Assembly: GCA_964035755.1 (NCBI GenBank) | Contig: CAXIVR010000004.1 | Location: forward strand, 1,226,001 to 1,290,000 | Length of the DNA stretch: 64,000 bases | Direction of reading: 5' to 3' | From: Teleogryllus oceanicus | Lineage: Eukaryota; Arthropoda; Insecta; Orthoptera; Gryllidae | Notes under the pieces: generated by a model | Told to the model about the DNA's origin: nothing | Seen by the model: only the letters and a program-made list of their open reading frames with translations | Database searches by the model: none | In this document: piece after piece, positions 32,388-44,944 of the stretch | Numbering within the stretch: position 1 is the stretch's first letter | Layout of the letters: each line of letters opens with the position of its first letter | Made by a program: the position numbers and the translations under genes

Positions 32388-33146
32388 TTAGAGTTGCAAT
32401 ATTGGACTTAATGAAATGTTGGAATAGTTGCCATTTAGCTTGTTCCATTTAGGCTCACATCTCAGATTGGGGAACATATCTAAGTCGGGAAAAACCATGT
32501 TAATGAATTTGGTGGTCCCTGTGTGGTCCCTGTGGTGGTCCCTGTCATAAAGGTAATTGTTGGTAGACCATACAATTCTGGCTGCAAGGTCATTTGAGGC
32601 AAAACTAAGGTCAATGTTGCTTTCAGTTCCATTACTAGGGAAAATGGGTGGGACCATTATTTAATAAAGTAAGGTCATTATGATTATCTAACCAATCTTC
32701 AATGATTTTAAACCTTCTGTCTGTGATATGAGATCCCCATAATTTATTGTAACTGTTGAAATCTCCTACTATTATAAAAGGTTTGGGTAAGTGTAGGAGA
32801 ATATTATCAAGTTCATAGACATCATGTCCTGCCTATTGGGGATATAAATATTACATACATTAATATTGGAGATAATATTAATCTAGACAGCAGCGACTTC
32901 AAGAGTAGTTTGAAGAGGAATTTCATGTACATAAATATCACTTTTAACAAGGATAGCTACACCACCAGAAGCATTTAAGCATCATTTCTATTGCAAAAAG
33001 ATGTAATATAACCAGGTACTAGCCTAATTGTCTATAAAGTTTGTTTGCTGTAAATATAGTATCTGAGGGAGGTTATAATTAACTAAAAATTTTAGGGATG
33101 GTAAACGGGTATAGAAACCATTACAGTTCCATTGTATGATATTCAT
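32388..33146 (-). pseudogene. I-like LINE ORF2: APE-type endonuclease
   Basis: ATG at 33146 begins MNIIQWNCNGFYTRLPSLKF, a classic APE endonuclease start. GGVAILVKSDIYVHEIPLQT follows, then HLPKPFIIVGDFNSYNKLWG, and (32657-32388) GTESNIDLSFASNDLAA and SDH-like RDHHRDHTG. A few stops and a small duplication of the ggtccctgtg segment (32515-32545) disrupt the frame. Confidence 0.85.
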
Positions 33147-33572
33147 GTCTAGTTATTATTCAGAAGCCTCTCTTGTCACTTCATTTATTTGTTCTTGTAC
33201 ACTCTTCAACTTGTTCATAATATTTGTAATTACTTAATTGACCTTTCTATAAGTAATGTATATAATTCAGCCATTATTGGGATAATACATGGAATATCAA
33301 ATGAAAATTCACTGGCTATTGCTGTTGGGTTTTGCTTTTTCAATGAAATTTTTCAATTGGTTATAAGTTAGTGGGTTATCATTTGAGTTATCTTCATACT
33401 TTTTTATTGGATTCATCTAGAGATTTGGGAGATGACTTGTGTCCTGAAAGTTTTTCCAGAATGGTTTCCTTTGGAATTTATTTCCTGTAAACAAAATATC
33501 TGTGGTTTATTGTCATTTACTACCTTAATAAAGTAATCTGTCATAGAACCCATTGCAATTCCATTGAATGAT
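33147..33572 (-). other. I-like LINE inter-ORF region
   Basis: Sequence between the ORF1 stop (33573) and the ORF2 start (33146), minus strand. Degraded; part looks like duplicated ORF1-type sequence. No separate gene. Confidence 0.4.
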
Positions 33573-33832
33573 TTACATTGAGACGGTTTTTTCAGAGAGT
33601 TCAGAATTAGTTTCCTGATTCTGTTGAAGTGCTTCTTTTAACTTGTTCATAATTCTCGTAAATCGGGCTATTATTAATTTTTCTGTAACCTTAGGGTATG
33701 TGTCGGACATCATATGAATAATAAATTGTATATCATAAATAAAATCGTTTGCTAATAAAGTTTGGTTGCTTGAACCAGTTGCTTGAACCAGTTGCTTGAA
33801 CCAGCCTATGAAGTTTATCAGTTGGTTATAAG
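33573..33832 (-). pseudogene. I-like LINE ORF1, C-terminal part
   Basis: Encodes LINFIGWFKQLVQATGSSNQ and KVTEKLIIARFTRIMNKLK, ending ...SEKTVSM at 33573. It continues ORF1 from 36235 across the inserted hAT. A 14-bp sequence (gttgcttgaaccag) is tandemly repeated at 33778-33806. Confidence 0.7.
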
Positions 33833-36226
33833 TAGAGCCCGGACGTTCAGGCATTTATTTCAGCTGAAATAGCCAGGCAAAAAGGCATTTTTTACGAAAA
33901 TAGGCACTAAAAAGGCATTTATTCTAGCTATGGTACATTCTAGTACAGAAAAATGTCAAATCATGTCAATCATGTCAAATCATGTCAAATCTTACAAATG
34001 ATAATAGAAAAGGAAATGAAGTGAAAATAATTTTGTTATGATTCAAGTGAATTAGTTTTTATATTAACACTGAATCATACATAAACATTTACATGGAAAC
34101 TTGATCTTTGTTTTCTGGGTTGCACATAACTACTAAATATTTCTTCATATTTTCTACATTTAAACTTAACCGTTTGTCCGAAAGAATATTCTTCACGGCC
34201 GAAAATGACCTTTCATCTTCAACCGAAGAAATGGGAGCATTAATAAAGCAGGCTATTGAATTTGGAGTCATATCAATATCAACTCCAGGTACACCGCTCA
34301 GAACACTACAAATTGTTTTCAGTTTTTCCAAATCCTCATTCACGCTAACGACACTTTTGCACTTTTGTGCTACAGTTAAACCTTTTTCTCCAGGCACCTG
34401 CATTAAACTCTCTAATGTTTCTTGAAAGACTTTCATGACTGACACAAGATTTTCGCCCCTTTTTTCCAGATTTCCAATTATCTGAGGCAACTTTCCATAA
34501 TGTGCGAGGATAAACGCAAGTTCACTGTTTAGTTCTGCATTACTCAAAAGCTTCTTCACTTCACGAACTGATGCAGCTTCATTTTCTGGTAGAACCTTAA
34601 ATACGTCGCGGATTTTGTCTAGATGATTTGCGTAATACGCAGCAGCGGATATCCATGTTCCCCATCTAGTCAATATCGGCTGTGGAGGAAGAGCTAATCC
34701 TGGCACTTCTTCTCTGCAAATCCGGGTACGGGAAGGAGATTTCAAGAACACTTTTTTAGTATTCGAAATCAACTTGTCTATCGTAGGATGCAAAGATATT
34801 ATCTCTTCAGCAATCCTGTGAAGTCCGTGGATAAAACACGTCACATGAAGCATATTCGGGAAGAGTACTTTCAGTGCTCTGGCTGCCTTCTTCATGTACG
34901 GGGCAGCGTCAGTGATGAAAAGTAGAACTCTATCATGGCGTATGCCTTCAGGCCACAGAAGTAGTAAGGAATTTGTAAATAATTGAGCAATTGTTGTACC
35001 ATTAGCTTTCTCTAATTCTTCAGATGTAAGAAGAAAAGTTGAGAACTCACAGTAAGTCGGTTACATAGTTCCAATAACAACATTACCTAGATAGCGTCCT
35101 GTAGCGTTCGTAGTTTCATAAATGGAAATCCAAATGTTTTTATCACCAATTGCTTCACGAATTCTATTTAAAGTTTCTTCATAGCAGATGGTCAGATACG
35201 TTTTCCTTAACGTAGATTCTGATGGTACCATTTCTTTCGTATATTTTTCTAAAAAGTGTCTAAACGTCTGATTTTCCAATTTCCAAAAAGGAATACCAGC
35301 ATCCATAAATGCCTTGCACAGATCGAGAGAAAACTGGGACTGTCTACTGGATGTTGCTTCCACCGCCGAAATTAACTGTTGTTCCTTTTTTCCATTCTTC
35401 TTCGCGATTCCAGATTTATGTTTTGTTGTTGCCATATGCTGAGAAATGAAGTACTTCTTTTCATAGTTGACAGCTTTCCCGCACAATTTGCAAAACAGAA
35501 TAGCACCATTGGTGGAAAATACATCTTCGCCAAATTCACGCACATAGCGATGCAACTTACTACTTAACGGCACGCTCAATTTCGGCATTATTAATACGAT
35601 GTTTTTTTAACACAATGTTATTCCTATGAAGTAACAGAACGAACTGAAATATTTTCTTTTGAATCTTCAAATGGCACCAGTGAAAACACTGATATTACTT
35701 TCGTTCTTCGAACTCGCGTAATCGCCATTGAGCCGGGCCGTATCGCATGTCATATAGGACCACCAAGGCGCTCTGCTTTAGTAGTGTGGGATGGAATCCC
35801 TCGTGGCGAAAGGAAGCCTGTGAGTGTCAGTGAAAGAAATCGAAGGTTCCTATCGTCTCGCTTTCTCACAGCGGCTTTTAACACTTCCTGACCCTAGAGC
35901 CCGAGTTCAACACTTCCTTTTTGATACCATGCCCCCGCTTGCAGAGAAAGACAAAACACAACGATGACCGCGAATTGTTCTGGCTTGCAGACCGATAGAA
36001 AACGATATAACAAATGGCTTCCAATACTATAGAAATCGGTGCCAGGGTAAAAAGAGAAAAAAATAGCAAAAAGCAAAAAATGACGAAAAACCTAAAATAG
36101 GCAAAAAAAGGCAAAATGAAAATCTTCTAAAATGATTCCATAAGCACATATAAGTGACTCCTATTGTTAACAGTGTTAAAATCGTAATAATAACAAAAAG
36201 GCATTTTGCCAAACTTCCGGGCTCTA
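33833..36226 (-). mobile_element. Complete hAT transposon with 8-bp target duplication
   Basis: Termini are TAGAGCCCGGA (33833) and TCCGGGCTCTA (ending 36226), flanked by gttataag (33825-33832) and gttctaag (36227-36234), one mismatch and fitting the hAT nTnnnnAn pattern. Subterminal repeats of aaaaaggcatttt and ataggca occur near both ends, as often seen where hAT transposases bind. Length 2,394 bp with one transposase gene. It interrupts ORF1 of the I-like LINE. Confidence 0.93.
34089..35588 (-). pseudogene. hAT transposase, one in-frame stop
   Basis: One reading frame of about 500 codons runs from ATG 35588 to 34089, broken only by a TAA (codon 176, 35061-35063). A BED-type zinc finger is near residue 30-60 (FCKLCGKAVNYEKK, SQHMATTKHKS). 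RNase H-fold landmarks follow: WISIYETTNATGRYLGNVV, LFITDAAPYMKKAARAL, HVTCFIHGLHRIAEE, PILTRWGTWISAAAYY, and the C-terminal dimerisation signature APISSVEDERSFSAVKNIL. From family knowledge the first catalytic Asp is expected at SIxETT; here that position is Tyr. Otherwise the gene is remarkably well preserved, so this is a young insertion or a non-functional copy mobilised in trans. Confidence 0.92.
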
Positions 36227-36234
36227 GTTCTAAG

Positions 36235-37340
36235 TAAGAGGATATGTGTGTGTATTACTATCCATTTTTCCTTTTATAGGAGGAAGAAGGTCTTCTAATG
36301 AATTATTACACGACTTTTCTTGGGTAGGTACCATTCTCTTCATATCTTTCCTGTGACTTTTTCTTTTTTGGTTGTCTTCATGCTTCAGTATTAGGATTTT
36401 CATTTTATTTTTGCCTGGTTCTATTATTGATGAATCTGATGGGAGGGCTCTTTTTTGTATTGTTGGGAAGTAAGTATTATCTAATCTAAGCTTTTTAATT
36501 TCGGTTTGTTCATCTACTACTTCTAGGTGTTTTCAGTTATTTCCATTTCTAGTTGAGGTGTCCAGTTTGTCTACATAGGAAATATGTCAAGTCATCAGTT
36601 AAGAAATAAATTCTGTAAACTGTTCCATCATAAAGAATTGTGGTAGATTCTGGAAGTTTTTATATGCAATAAATGTTTGTCTTCTAAAACTCATTATGTG
36701 TGCAAAACCAGGTTCAGAGATTCCTGCCCGAATGAATGATAAGTTTGAAGTGACTTGAATATTTCTGGTTGAAAATTCTTTTTGGATTATATCATGAGGA
36801 ATTATAGGACATACATTAGATATGATCACTCTCTTAAATTTGTTAACAAATAGCCTGATATTCAGTTCGTGATTATTGATATTTAACGTTTGGTATTTCT
36901 TTGTAAAAATTTTCTACTATGATTTTGCTTCAGAGGAAAACACATATTCTATTGTTTAAGATACGTGACACGAATCTAATGTCGTTAGAATTCACTAAGG
37001 TGGCTAGTTTATTAACGTAGTCTCTAATAGTAATACCTTCATAGGCTTTAATGATCACTGCTTGTTCTCATGATTGGAATACATAGCCAATAGTTGCACT
37101 TACGTAAGACTTTTCTTGTGATACTGTAGATCGTTCTTGTGTGAGTTGGGTTATGTTTGTGTTAATATCGATAGGATTCATTGTGACTGCAGGTCAGCCG
37201 CAATGCGGATGGTTGTCAGTTTATACAGTACGTAACTGTACTCGCGTATCTGTTAGAATTCTTCGTAACAAATGTTCACAAACCTTTACTCGCGATAAAA
37301 AAAAAACACGCAATGGCTCCACACTGCGAACTTCACAGTA
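36235..37340 (-). pseudogene. I-like LINE ORF1, N-terminal and central parts
   Basis: Minus-strand coding includes IIKAYEGITIRDYVNKLATL, SNDIRFVSRI, NRICVFL, VIISNVCPIIPHDIIQKEF, NLSFIRAGISEPGFAHIMS and FRRQTFIAYKNFQNLP, typical of ORF1 in insect I-group LINEs. After this come a Lys-rich region and the hAT insertion at 36226. Upstream of about 37130 the frame fades; 37140-37340 may be the LINE 5' UTR. The exact LINE 5' junction with T sequence (about 37340) is approximate. Confidence 0.75.
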
Positions 37341-38157
37341 CCTAGAGCTGAATGTCCAATGTGTAATTAACATAATCTCTTTTTCTCGCCTTTTCTTCTT
37401 TATCGGCGAGAGTTTGATCTACTCGTGCAAGATAGCTTATTTGTCCTGGCTTTCTCGGCCGAAGTAAATACTCCCTGTGAACTTCAACGTAGCCCTAATC
37501 ATTTGTAAAGTATTCAGATGTGCATTTTCAAATAGATGGTTCAAATTATTTCTAAACTCCTCTTCACGATGTTTAAAAATAGCTTCACTCTTGTTTGCGT
37601 TTTTTTGTTGTTTTTTGTACTTTTCTCCACTCCGAATACAAGTTAAGACGTTTTTTGCGAACAATGTTAATTAGCTCTTGTTGGAATTCTTGGTTTATAT
37701 AACAAGCACTCACGAACCACAAGGTTAGCACTTGCACTAACTGTTAATTTTACTACCTGTATGTTATAATATAATACTTGAAGTGCTTGTTTATTTGATG
37801 GTAAATTGACCTGTTATTTGATGTTTTATATTAATAATTAATATTATCTCCTATTAAAAACACACGTTCCTCGGCACTGGTAATGGCACTAACATATGAC
37901 ATTATGTTAGATTAGAGATCTGCAAACAGGTGCGTATTAAAATAAGAATTAAAATTCTTATACTGTTAGTCTCGGGGCTGACTCTGCGGTGGGTGGTAGG
38001 TTTGGACTTGTCCGTCATGCAAGTTCGCGATCAAGTCGACAGGGGTAGAATGCTCCGATTTCAACAACATTTTGAATAAGCATGTTTTAAGGTCATTCAA
38101 ACAAAAGTAAAGGATGAGCGTCAAAAAATTTTGAAGCCGGAAAATAAGGGACACCCA
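37341..38157 (-). pseudogene. T transposon N-terminal half with right inverted repeat
   Basis: The right end TAAGGGACACCC (38145-38156) matches T at 14834-14847. Minus-strand coding matches T stepwise: an N-terminal stretch with KLTVSASANLVV-like sequence (about 37790-37690), then EKYKKQQKNANKSEAIFKHR, LNHLFENAHLNTLQMI, FGRESQDK, and in another frame YLARVDQTLADKEEKARKR. It stops where the LINE 5' part begins. Orientation and content are complementary to 27098-28105, so the two are probably halves of one T copy split by the LINE. The flanking 8-mers do not obviously match. Confidence 0.75.
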
Positions 38158-40150
38158 CTTCCCAAAATCCATTAAATTATTTTTCTTAAGTATAAAGAGT
38201 TCTAGACATGTATGCAGAATTTACTGTTTGGTTTATGTTCATAGTGAATGTATAAGTGGTCTTGAAAATTTTAATATCTTCATTGATTGGTAAATGTTCA
38301 GGAATTACTTGTTTTATGATAGTTGGTGGTAACAAAATGCACATTCGACAGCTCTGATACTTCTGTTGAAGCCTGTGCCTTCCCAAGTTCTCAAGGATAC
38401 TGGGCCGGCGGATGCTGCCGCTGCGTCCCTCATTACTCGGGGGCGGGGCGGCCGCGCAGGGTTAAGGGTGCGGCGCCGTCCGCCTCCGCCCCCTCCACTC
38501 CTCCCCCGCTCCGCCCCCGACTCCTCCATCCTGCTCCGGCACTTCCCTTTGTTTTTCCATTGCGTGGTTCACCGCATCTTCATTATGACCCCCAGGATGC
38601 GGCTGCATTTGAGGGTCTAGCTACTTACACACATCGGGTCGTCTTTCGGAAAACAGAAACAAGTTTTTTGGGGGATAGAAAGCAATTTTATGCTTTTTAC
38701 AATAGCGGATTTGGGAGGTATGTTTAAGGATAATGAAAACACACCTGCGAATAATAATAGGCAAAAAATCCTTATTCTAATGTTTTGTACTTTTTGTCAA
38801 GGGGACTTCGTATCGTTAGTGCCTATTCGCATTATTTTAAAGAACACTTAAAAAACTTTCAATAATCTTCAATGTTCGAAAATATACATGAAATAATAAA
38901 ATTCTGCTGCTCAAACATTAATCATGTTTATTTTTTCTTCTCTAGTAGACCAAGTGACTGACATTGTTCTGAAATATTCAGGGTAGTCAGTACATTTCTA
39001 AACTTTTAGACACAGTACATTTGCATGTAAGCCCATACTGGATTTAAATAAAATATTATATCAAAGAATAATATTTGAAGTTTTATACAATGGGAATAAA
39101 TCAATTTCACAAAAAATGTGGGATAGTCCCTTGTTCTTCTGAGTCCTTCAATTGTCATTTCCATTTAACTGTGAATGCCAAAATGAAATTAGCATCGCCT
39201 TGATGCACATACGTGGCTTATATCACATCGGCTTATATACCGAAAATAGAAATAGAAGTGGATTTTGAAAATTCAAAATTCGCAGTAATCTTCAAACACA
39301 CTTTCGTTGAAAACGAAAAATGCATAATTAAGGACGCTTTGAAGCAATTGTGGCAGGTAAATATAACGAACAAATAATAAGTATGCCTTCAAATTATAGT
39401 TCTGACTATTCGTCCCGCCCAATGAAAATGCGGAGCCTCTCTGACGGGACGAAAGAGCAGGAAGCGAGGTTCGGCAAGCGGCCGCGTGAAGCACCCTGAT
39501 CGCCGGAAGCAGGGCTGGCCGATGGCGCGGCGCCGATAGCCTGGGGCAGGCGCACTTGCGCCCCCCGGAAGCAATCAGGTGGAAGGAGGCAGTTTCCGGC
39601 CCAGCCATCGTTTCCAATAGTTATCGAATGGGCCGAAGATGGAGAGGAAATTGGTTCAACGAAGAAACGACGCAATAAGACCGGGAGAACGACGTGGACT
39701 GACCAATCCTCTGCGTCCAATGAAATTCTTAAGTGGGGAATGACTCCCTCCCAGCTTTATTTGCTCTTGATGCACATCGATTTATAAGTTTTTGTCTTCC
39801 ACTTGGCAACAAGATTTAGGTCCTGTGATCTGTTCCGGCATCCATCTTTCTTCTGTCTACCAATATTCCTTCTCTCTTGTATTCTATAGTTCATGGCGTG
39901 GCATGAGCCTATTTATTGGCATTTTTGTTACGTGCCGGATTTCAAAATTTTTATTGCTTTGTTCTTTTTGTACATGTTTAAATAGGAAGGTTATTGACAG
40001 TAAATAATCCGAAAAAATGTATACCTATCTATTACTTCATGAATTAGTCGAGAAATTACAATGAAAATCTTTAAATATTCATTCGGTTCCGATGTTTTAA
40101 AATGCCTTGTTTCTGCAGTAAGCTCGATTCTTGTAAAATTGAAAATGACC
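38158..40150. other. Unassigned region with two CpG-dense blocks
   Basis: CpG-dense DNA lies at about 38390-38560 and 39410-39725. The second contains several CCAAT boxes (near 39420, 39699, 39717) and GC-rich runs, so it is promoter-like in composition. Coding exons could not be identified on either strand; overlapping frames there reflect base composition. The rest is AT-rich. Confidence 0.4.

Positions 40151-40210
<60 letters not shown>
40151..40210. repeat. (TTA)n microsatellite
   Basis: About 19 TTA units. Confidence 0.95.
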
Positions 40211-40212
<2 letters not shown>

Positions 40213-40550
40213 TACTATTTTATTATTATCATCATCATTATTATTGATTTCTCTACAATATTTTTTATTTCGTTCTTTTCGATTATCGTTGATTTGAAAT
40301 TTCAGAACAAAAAAGTTCAATTCAGATAAACAAATGGGAAAAAATCTCTCATTATTATCGTTAAAATTGACGTTTGTTCATACTTTTTCGTGTCAAGACC
40401 ATGCATTTCTGCAGTTACGCCTTCATCCTGCGCGGCCACCCCTCTCACACTCTTTTCTCCACAAAACAGTATCGATGCCGCAAAGGCTACCTTCCCCCAA
40501 CGGCGACTGATGTAAAGGCTGATATCCTGAACCGCTTAGAAGTTATGAGG

Positions 40551-40603
<53 letters not shown>
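40551..40603. repeat. (TA)n microsatellite
   Basis: About 26 TA units followed by further A/T-only DNA. Confidence 0.95.
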
Positions 40604-40607
<4 letters not shown>

Positions 40608-42426
40608 CTATAATAAAAAAATATATAATATATGTATATTTAATATGTATATGTAATATATGTAAAGTTAGTTTTTACTAACTTTAACAGGAACGGAAAT
40701 GAGATCAAATTTCGATGCAGTGATTATTTTCGAACACCACCGCAAAAAGAAACCACCAATGACTTCATCAACTACAGAAAACTCTCCAGACCTACATTTT
40801 GAGGCCGTTTCCTAAAAGGGGGCTAATTTGAACTCACAATTTTACACACCATCCCTAACGGGTTGTTCGTCGCCCCTTTGGGGTTGTGGTTTGGCCGCTT
40901 CCTCGGGCTCCGTCGATTGGTTGCAGAGGGGCGACCCCGCCCATCTCGTTATGGTGCGTTCACACCTCCACGCAGGGGGGGGCGAGGGGGCCCGTGCGAT
41001 GCGTGGGGACCCGCGAGGGGCAGAGGCGGGAGCGAGGGGTCGTTCTGTTCCTGACTCGCATCCGCGCGCGAGTATAGTGATCGAGTAATTTAATTTGTGG
41101 CGTAAAACTCATCGGGGCGGTGCGCAGTATCGGAGCCGGGGGAATGAAGGAAGCCGACAATTAAGCACGTTCCCACGACACCGGATCGTGTGGCGACCGC
41201 TCCTCTCGAAAGCGATCGGCCATGCGAGGGCAGTCGCGGAGGGTGGGAGACTGGTGGTGTTATTCACCGCGCTTTTCCGTTTCCTCGGACACGGTCGCAC
41301 ATGGCCAATTTCGAGCTCCAGGAAATCTAGGTGACAATCCACATGTCGTGAAGAAATGTGTTACTCCATTCCCACCGTTATGTATGAGAGGTTGTCTCCC
41401 TGAAGGAGGGGTAGATCATCCTCTTTTGTTGACCTGATTTTGGAGTGAGAATCTACGTTCCTAAAAATGAAATAATGTGTTGCGGAACTTTCTGTTCCTT
41501 TTCTTAAAGAGATGTAAAAGAATTAGGGAGTATTACCTCTGTGAAGCCGAGGACGATTCCGAAATGCATTAAATTAAGCAATTTTTCTGGTGTTTTGTAA
41601 TATTGTATTGTCGGTGCATGACATACCATAAAAAACATTGCCGAACATCGATAAAAAATAATTTCCTTTGATCTGATCTTTAGCTTTCGAACAATCCTCC
41701 ATGACAATACGAGAAAAATGTAAAAATCGATTTGACGCATTTCCGTCGAATCAAAGAAAGAAAATCCACAACTGTGTGAAAGGGCAACCCAGCACAACAA
41801 TTACGCTTCAAAGGGAAGAAAGGGAGACCGTCGATAACGAGTGGAATTTTCTCAACGATTGGGTCGCGCAGAAAGAGCTGTTCAGGACGAAGGGACCCCG
41901 AATGATCGACCGAACCCACACGATCGCATATATCGCGTCGAATCTCGAGGAGTAATCGCAGGAAGGCGTCGCGCTGCGGCCCCGGTGCCAAACCGCAGAT
42001 CACGCGGCGGCGTGGAAGACGACAGTGCGGGCGGTGGAGGGGGCGTGACCCCAAGCGCTGCGATTTTCTTTCGCTAATGACGCGGCACCGCGCGGAACAG
42101 CGTCGCCTTCGGTTCTTTGCACTCCCCTTCCGTCCATCCGCCCGCATCTTGCCATCAGGTTCAATTTGCCACTCTCCTCCACCGCAGGAATTGCCTACAA
42201 AACAAGAACTGGCGCCGACAAACGAAAGTTCTAGTCTTCTGCATTATCATATTACGCGAGGTTACCTCACGATGTCATTATTTGGGTCGTGTTGGGTGAA
42301 TTATTCCCGATAAATGATTTCTATGTAACAAAAAAGGCATGCATTAAAAAGGCCTTTATAAGCATAGGTATGCGAAAGTACCAAACCAACATTCATAAAT
42401 TGAAAGTGAAACAATAACATTTGTTG

Positions 42427-42430
<4 letters not shown>
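40604..42430. other. Unassigned region with two CpG-dense blocks
   Basis: CpG-dense stretches lie at about 40860-41340 (with an inverse CCAAT box, cgattggttg, and a GC box, ccccgccc, near 40911-40940) and about 41830-42140. These have the composition of promoter islands. No exon or protein motif was recognised. Confidence 0.4.

Positions 42431-42432
<2 letters not shown>

Positions 42433-42476
<44 letters not shown>
42433..42476. repeat. (AT)n microsatellite
   Basis: About 22 AT units. Confidence 0.95.
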
Positions 42477-42478
<2 letters not shown>

Positions 42479-42899
42479 AAACATGCCCGACGTTGACTGG
42501 TGCCAATTTGAAACAAGCCCCGTCTTTCTATTTAAAACAAGCCCCACATCGAGGGACATTCTGAAATATAATTATTTCTGATAAATGTAATTTGGGCGCT
42601 AGGAAAAGGTTACACTTGAAACCTAATGATTCCTACGTAATTTAAATATCTCTTCTTCCAAAATTATGTTGTGCTAGCTCAGTTAATTGGGGTTCGAAGT
42701 TCATAATTGTTGCTTCTTATTCTGCAACCAATTATTCAATCTGCAATCCATACGGAGTAGCGAGAAATATGAAAATCTTATTAAAATGCTCGACTGCACG
42801 TAACGAACAATGATAATCACCTTTCTTTCAACTTAACAAATGGTAATTTATTATATTGATAATCAAAATGAATTCATCTTTGGTCATGACCAGTTTTCT

Positions 42900-43516
42900 C
42901 TATATTAGTTATAAAACCTTTTTATTGATTCGTGGGTCTTCGCGCGCTCTTCACTTCTTCGTTCGATGGCGCCCCGTTGATCCTTCGACGACGCAGCAGA
43001 ATCTTGCTTCTGGATAAAGTTCTCGCCTAATTTTCGTGTCTGGTTCCAAATTCTCCCGGCGATACTAATATAATCCGTGACTTCCCTCACTAACGTCTCG
43101 GGTGGACGCCTAGATACATAGTTTTCTTCTTACAAGAACGCTCTATCCTAATATAAGAAACCATAGTTAACTTTATACAACTGAAAATTACAGTCTTTCC
43201 TCGATCTAGAAAAATATCTCAAGAGCCGACCCGCTCATCACCGCGTTGCTCTAGCGAATGAAAGTTCTTCTAAAAATTCGGAAGAATCCGAACCCTGTAT
43301 CTCTTTTTTCTCTCTCAAAACAATGCTTATTCCCACCTCTGCTCTGTCGTTTCAACCTATCGAAAATGATCCTTAACGCTGGTTGTTTATTTGTCACATA
43401 GCGACCCCCTCGCGATCGTTTATTGACATCCCTATAATCTATGTCCAATAAAATGACATTTCCATAATAACAATGGTTCGTCATTTTGGTATCTCACCCT
43501 ATATATTCTAACACAC
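42900..43516 (-). mobile_element. Possible LTR (low confidence)
   Basis: On the minus strand a purine-rich tract (GGAAGGTAGTAGGTGGG, about 43517-43533) immediately precedes TGTGTTAGAATATATAGGG, the arrangement of a polypurine tract and LTR start. A TATA-like GTATAAAG lies near 43180 and AATAAA near 42926. The other end is not defined, and no upstream pol was recognised. Confidence 0.3.
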
Positions 43517-44688
43517 CCACCTACTACCTTCCTCACGTGGTGTGGGCGTGATAGTATGAAAGCTCGTGAAGCGAGAGTAAAATTCTCAGGAAGGATCTTT
43601 TGGGTATGAGAAAGGTCTGAACCCTTGACAAAATCAATCAGATAAAATACGAATAAAATGAGCATATATTCAATGAAAAATTTCAGTTACACAATTACAT
43701 AACAGGATAATGCACTTTAAGTAGTTGGTCACTGAAAAAAATACAGAAAACAAGGCAAAACAAAAAAAAAATTGGCGTCACCTCGACTGCCTGAGCACAT
43801 TTTCACCAACTACAATTCATAATTTGCTCATTTCTCTTTCTGAATTTTCATCTTCCAAATTATTTTACTCTTTCTACTCTCTAGTTTTTCGTGCACGTCT
43901 TTTAAAATGGATTTTACACTTGTTTTAAGGTATTCCGTTCACAGGTGTTAGCCTTGGGCTTCGCACTCACTATAACACAGTGAACTTTAAAGATAAAAAA
44001 CGATAAAATGCAACTTACACGTTACTTAAATCTGACCCCTTTACATATCACAGAAAACAATTACTTTTAACACAATACAATAAACTATGACTTTTCCAGA
44101 TAACATCACTGTACAACACGTGAAAATCATGAATTATTTAAGTAAAATTGCACAAGGTATGGCCTCTGAATGAATTCAATAACACGCGCAGTATATTAAC
44201 CTGAAATTGCCACTCACATCCTTCGGAATACTTCTCCCACCTATTCTGGACTATTCATCCACTCTTGACACGAATTGTCGTGTATTTACTGCTATTCTCT
44301 TTCCCTAACTGATCGCCGCATAAAAGTTGCCAGTTCTTTTACCTCAACAGCTCCGCATCGCTCGCCTGTAGGGGATTTTCTGCCGCTCGCAGCCCCGCGT
44401 TGCCATTCTTGTCTTCGCTTTGTCTTCGCTTGCTGTCCCACGACGTTACCAGTTTCCTTCCCTCGAACTGTGAACTCCGCCAAGCCTCCAATTTCCACAC
44501 CCTTCTCCCGTTCTCGGGACTCGTACCATTCTCGTTTCAGTCCAAATCTTTCTCACCTACCTCTTCTTGGGGTCGTCCTTTCTCTTCTGCCGCGCCTCGT
44601 ACAAGTTTGTTCGCGCTTCCAGCCTCGAGTAATTAATGTTGCTGAAGTTATGCTTTAAATGCTCGGCCTACCTACCACACTTTGGGCG
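43517..44688. other. Unassigned sequence between two LTR-like blocks
   Basis: If both LTR-like blocks are real and belong together this would be a short internal region, but no Gag or Pol motif was found. The plus-strand frame 44275-44658 is Ser/Pro/Arg-rich and unrecognised. Confidence 0.35.
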
Positions 44689-44944
44689 TGTGTGGTCTCA
44701 GCGTGCGATATGAGATGCTGGATTTATTTAATGTCCTTCTGCGGGAATTTTACAAATTTGAAATTATTTCGAAATCAAACAGTCACTTCACTTGTTCTCT
44801 CAAATATTGTGAATGTTAATGCGAAGAATGTTCGTGCACACCACTTCTTAATTTCATCACTTTCGTTGATACGCTTCTCAAGCTAACTTTTAACTACAAA
44901 GTTAAAAAAAACTCCTATGCTATCGTGTTACAATCGCCTTCAGA

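Larger units (their letters stand above)
28106..37340 (-). mobile_element. I-like LINE, about 4.9 kb when two nested insertions are subtracted
   Basis: Minus-strand order: ORF1 (about 37130-33573, split), APE endonuclease (33146-32388), RT (31969-30818), then across an inserted R element the RT C-terminus and RNase H (29117-28130). An RNase H after the RT is typical of the I superfamily (I, Loner, Outcast and relatives). Coding resumes exactly across both insertions, so all pieces belong to one copy. No A-rich 3' tail is seen at 28106, where the T element resumes, so the 3' end is probably truncated. Confidence 0.85.

Noticed and set aside
40061..40329. Ile- or Tyr-rich open frames
   Set aside because: They translate the (TTA)n microsatellite at 40151-40210.
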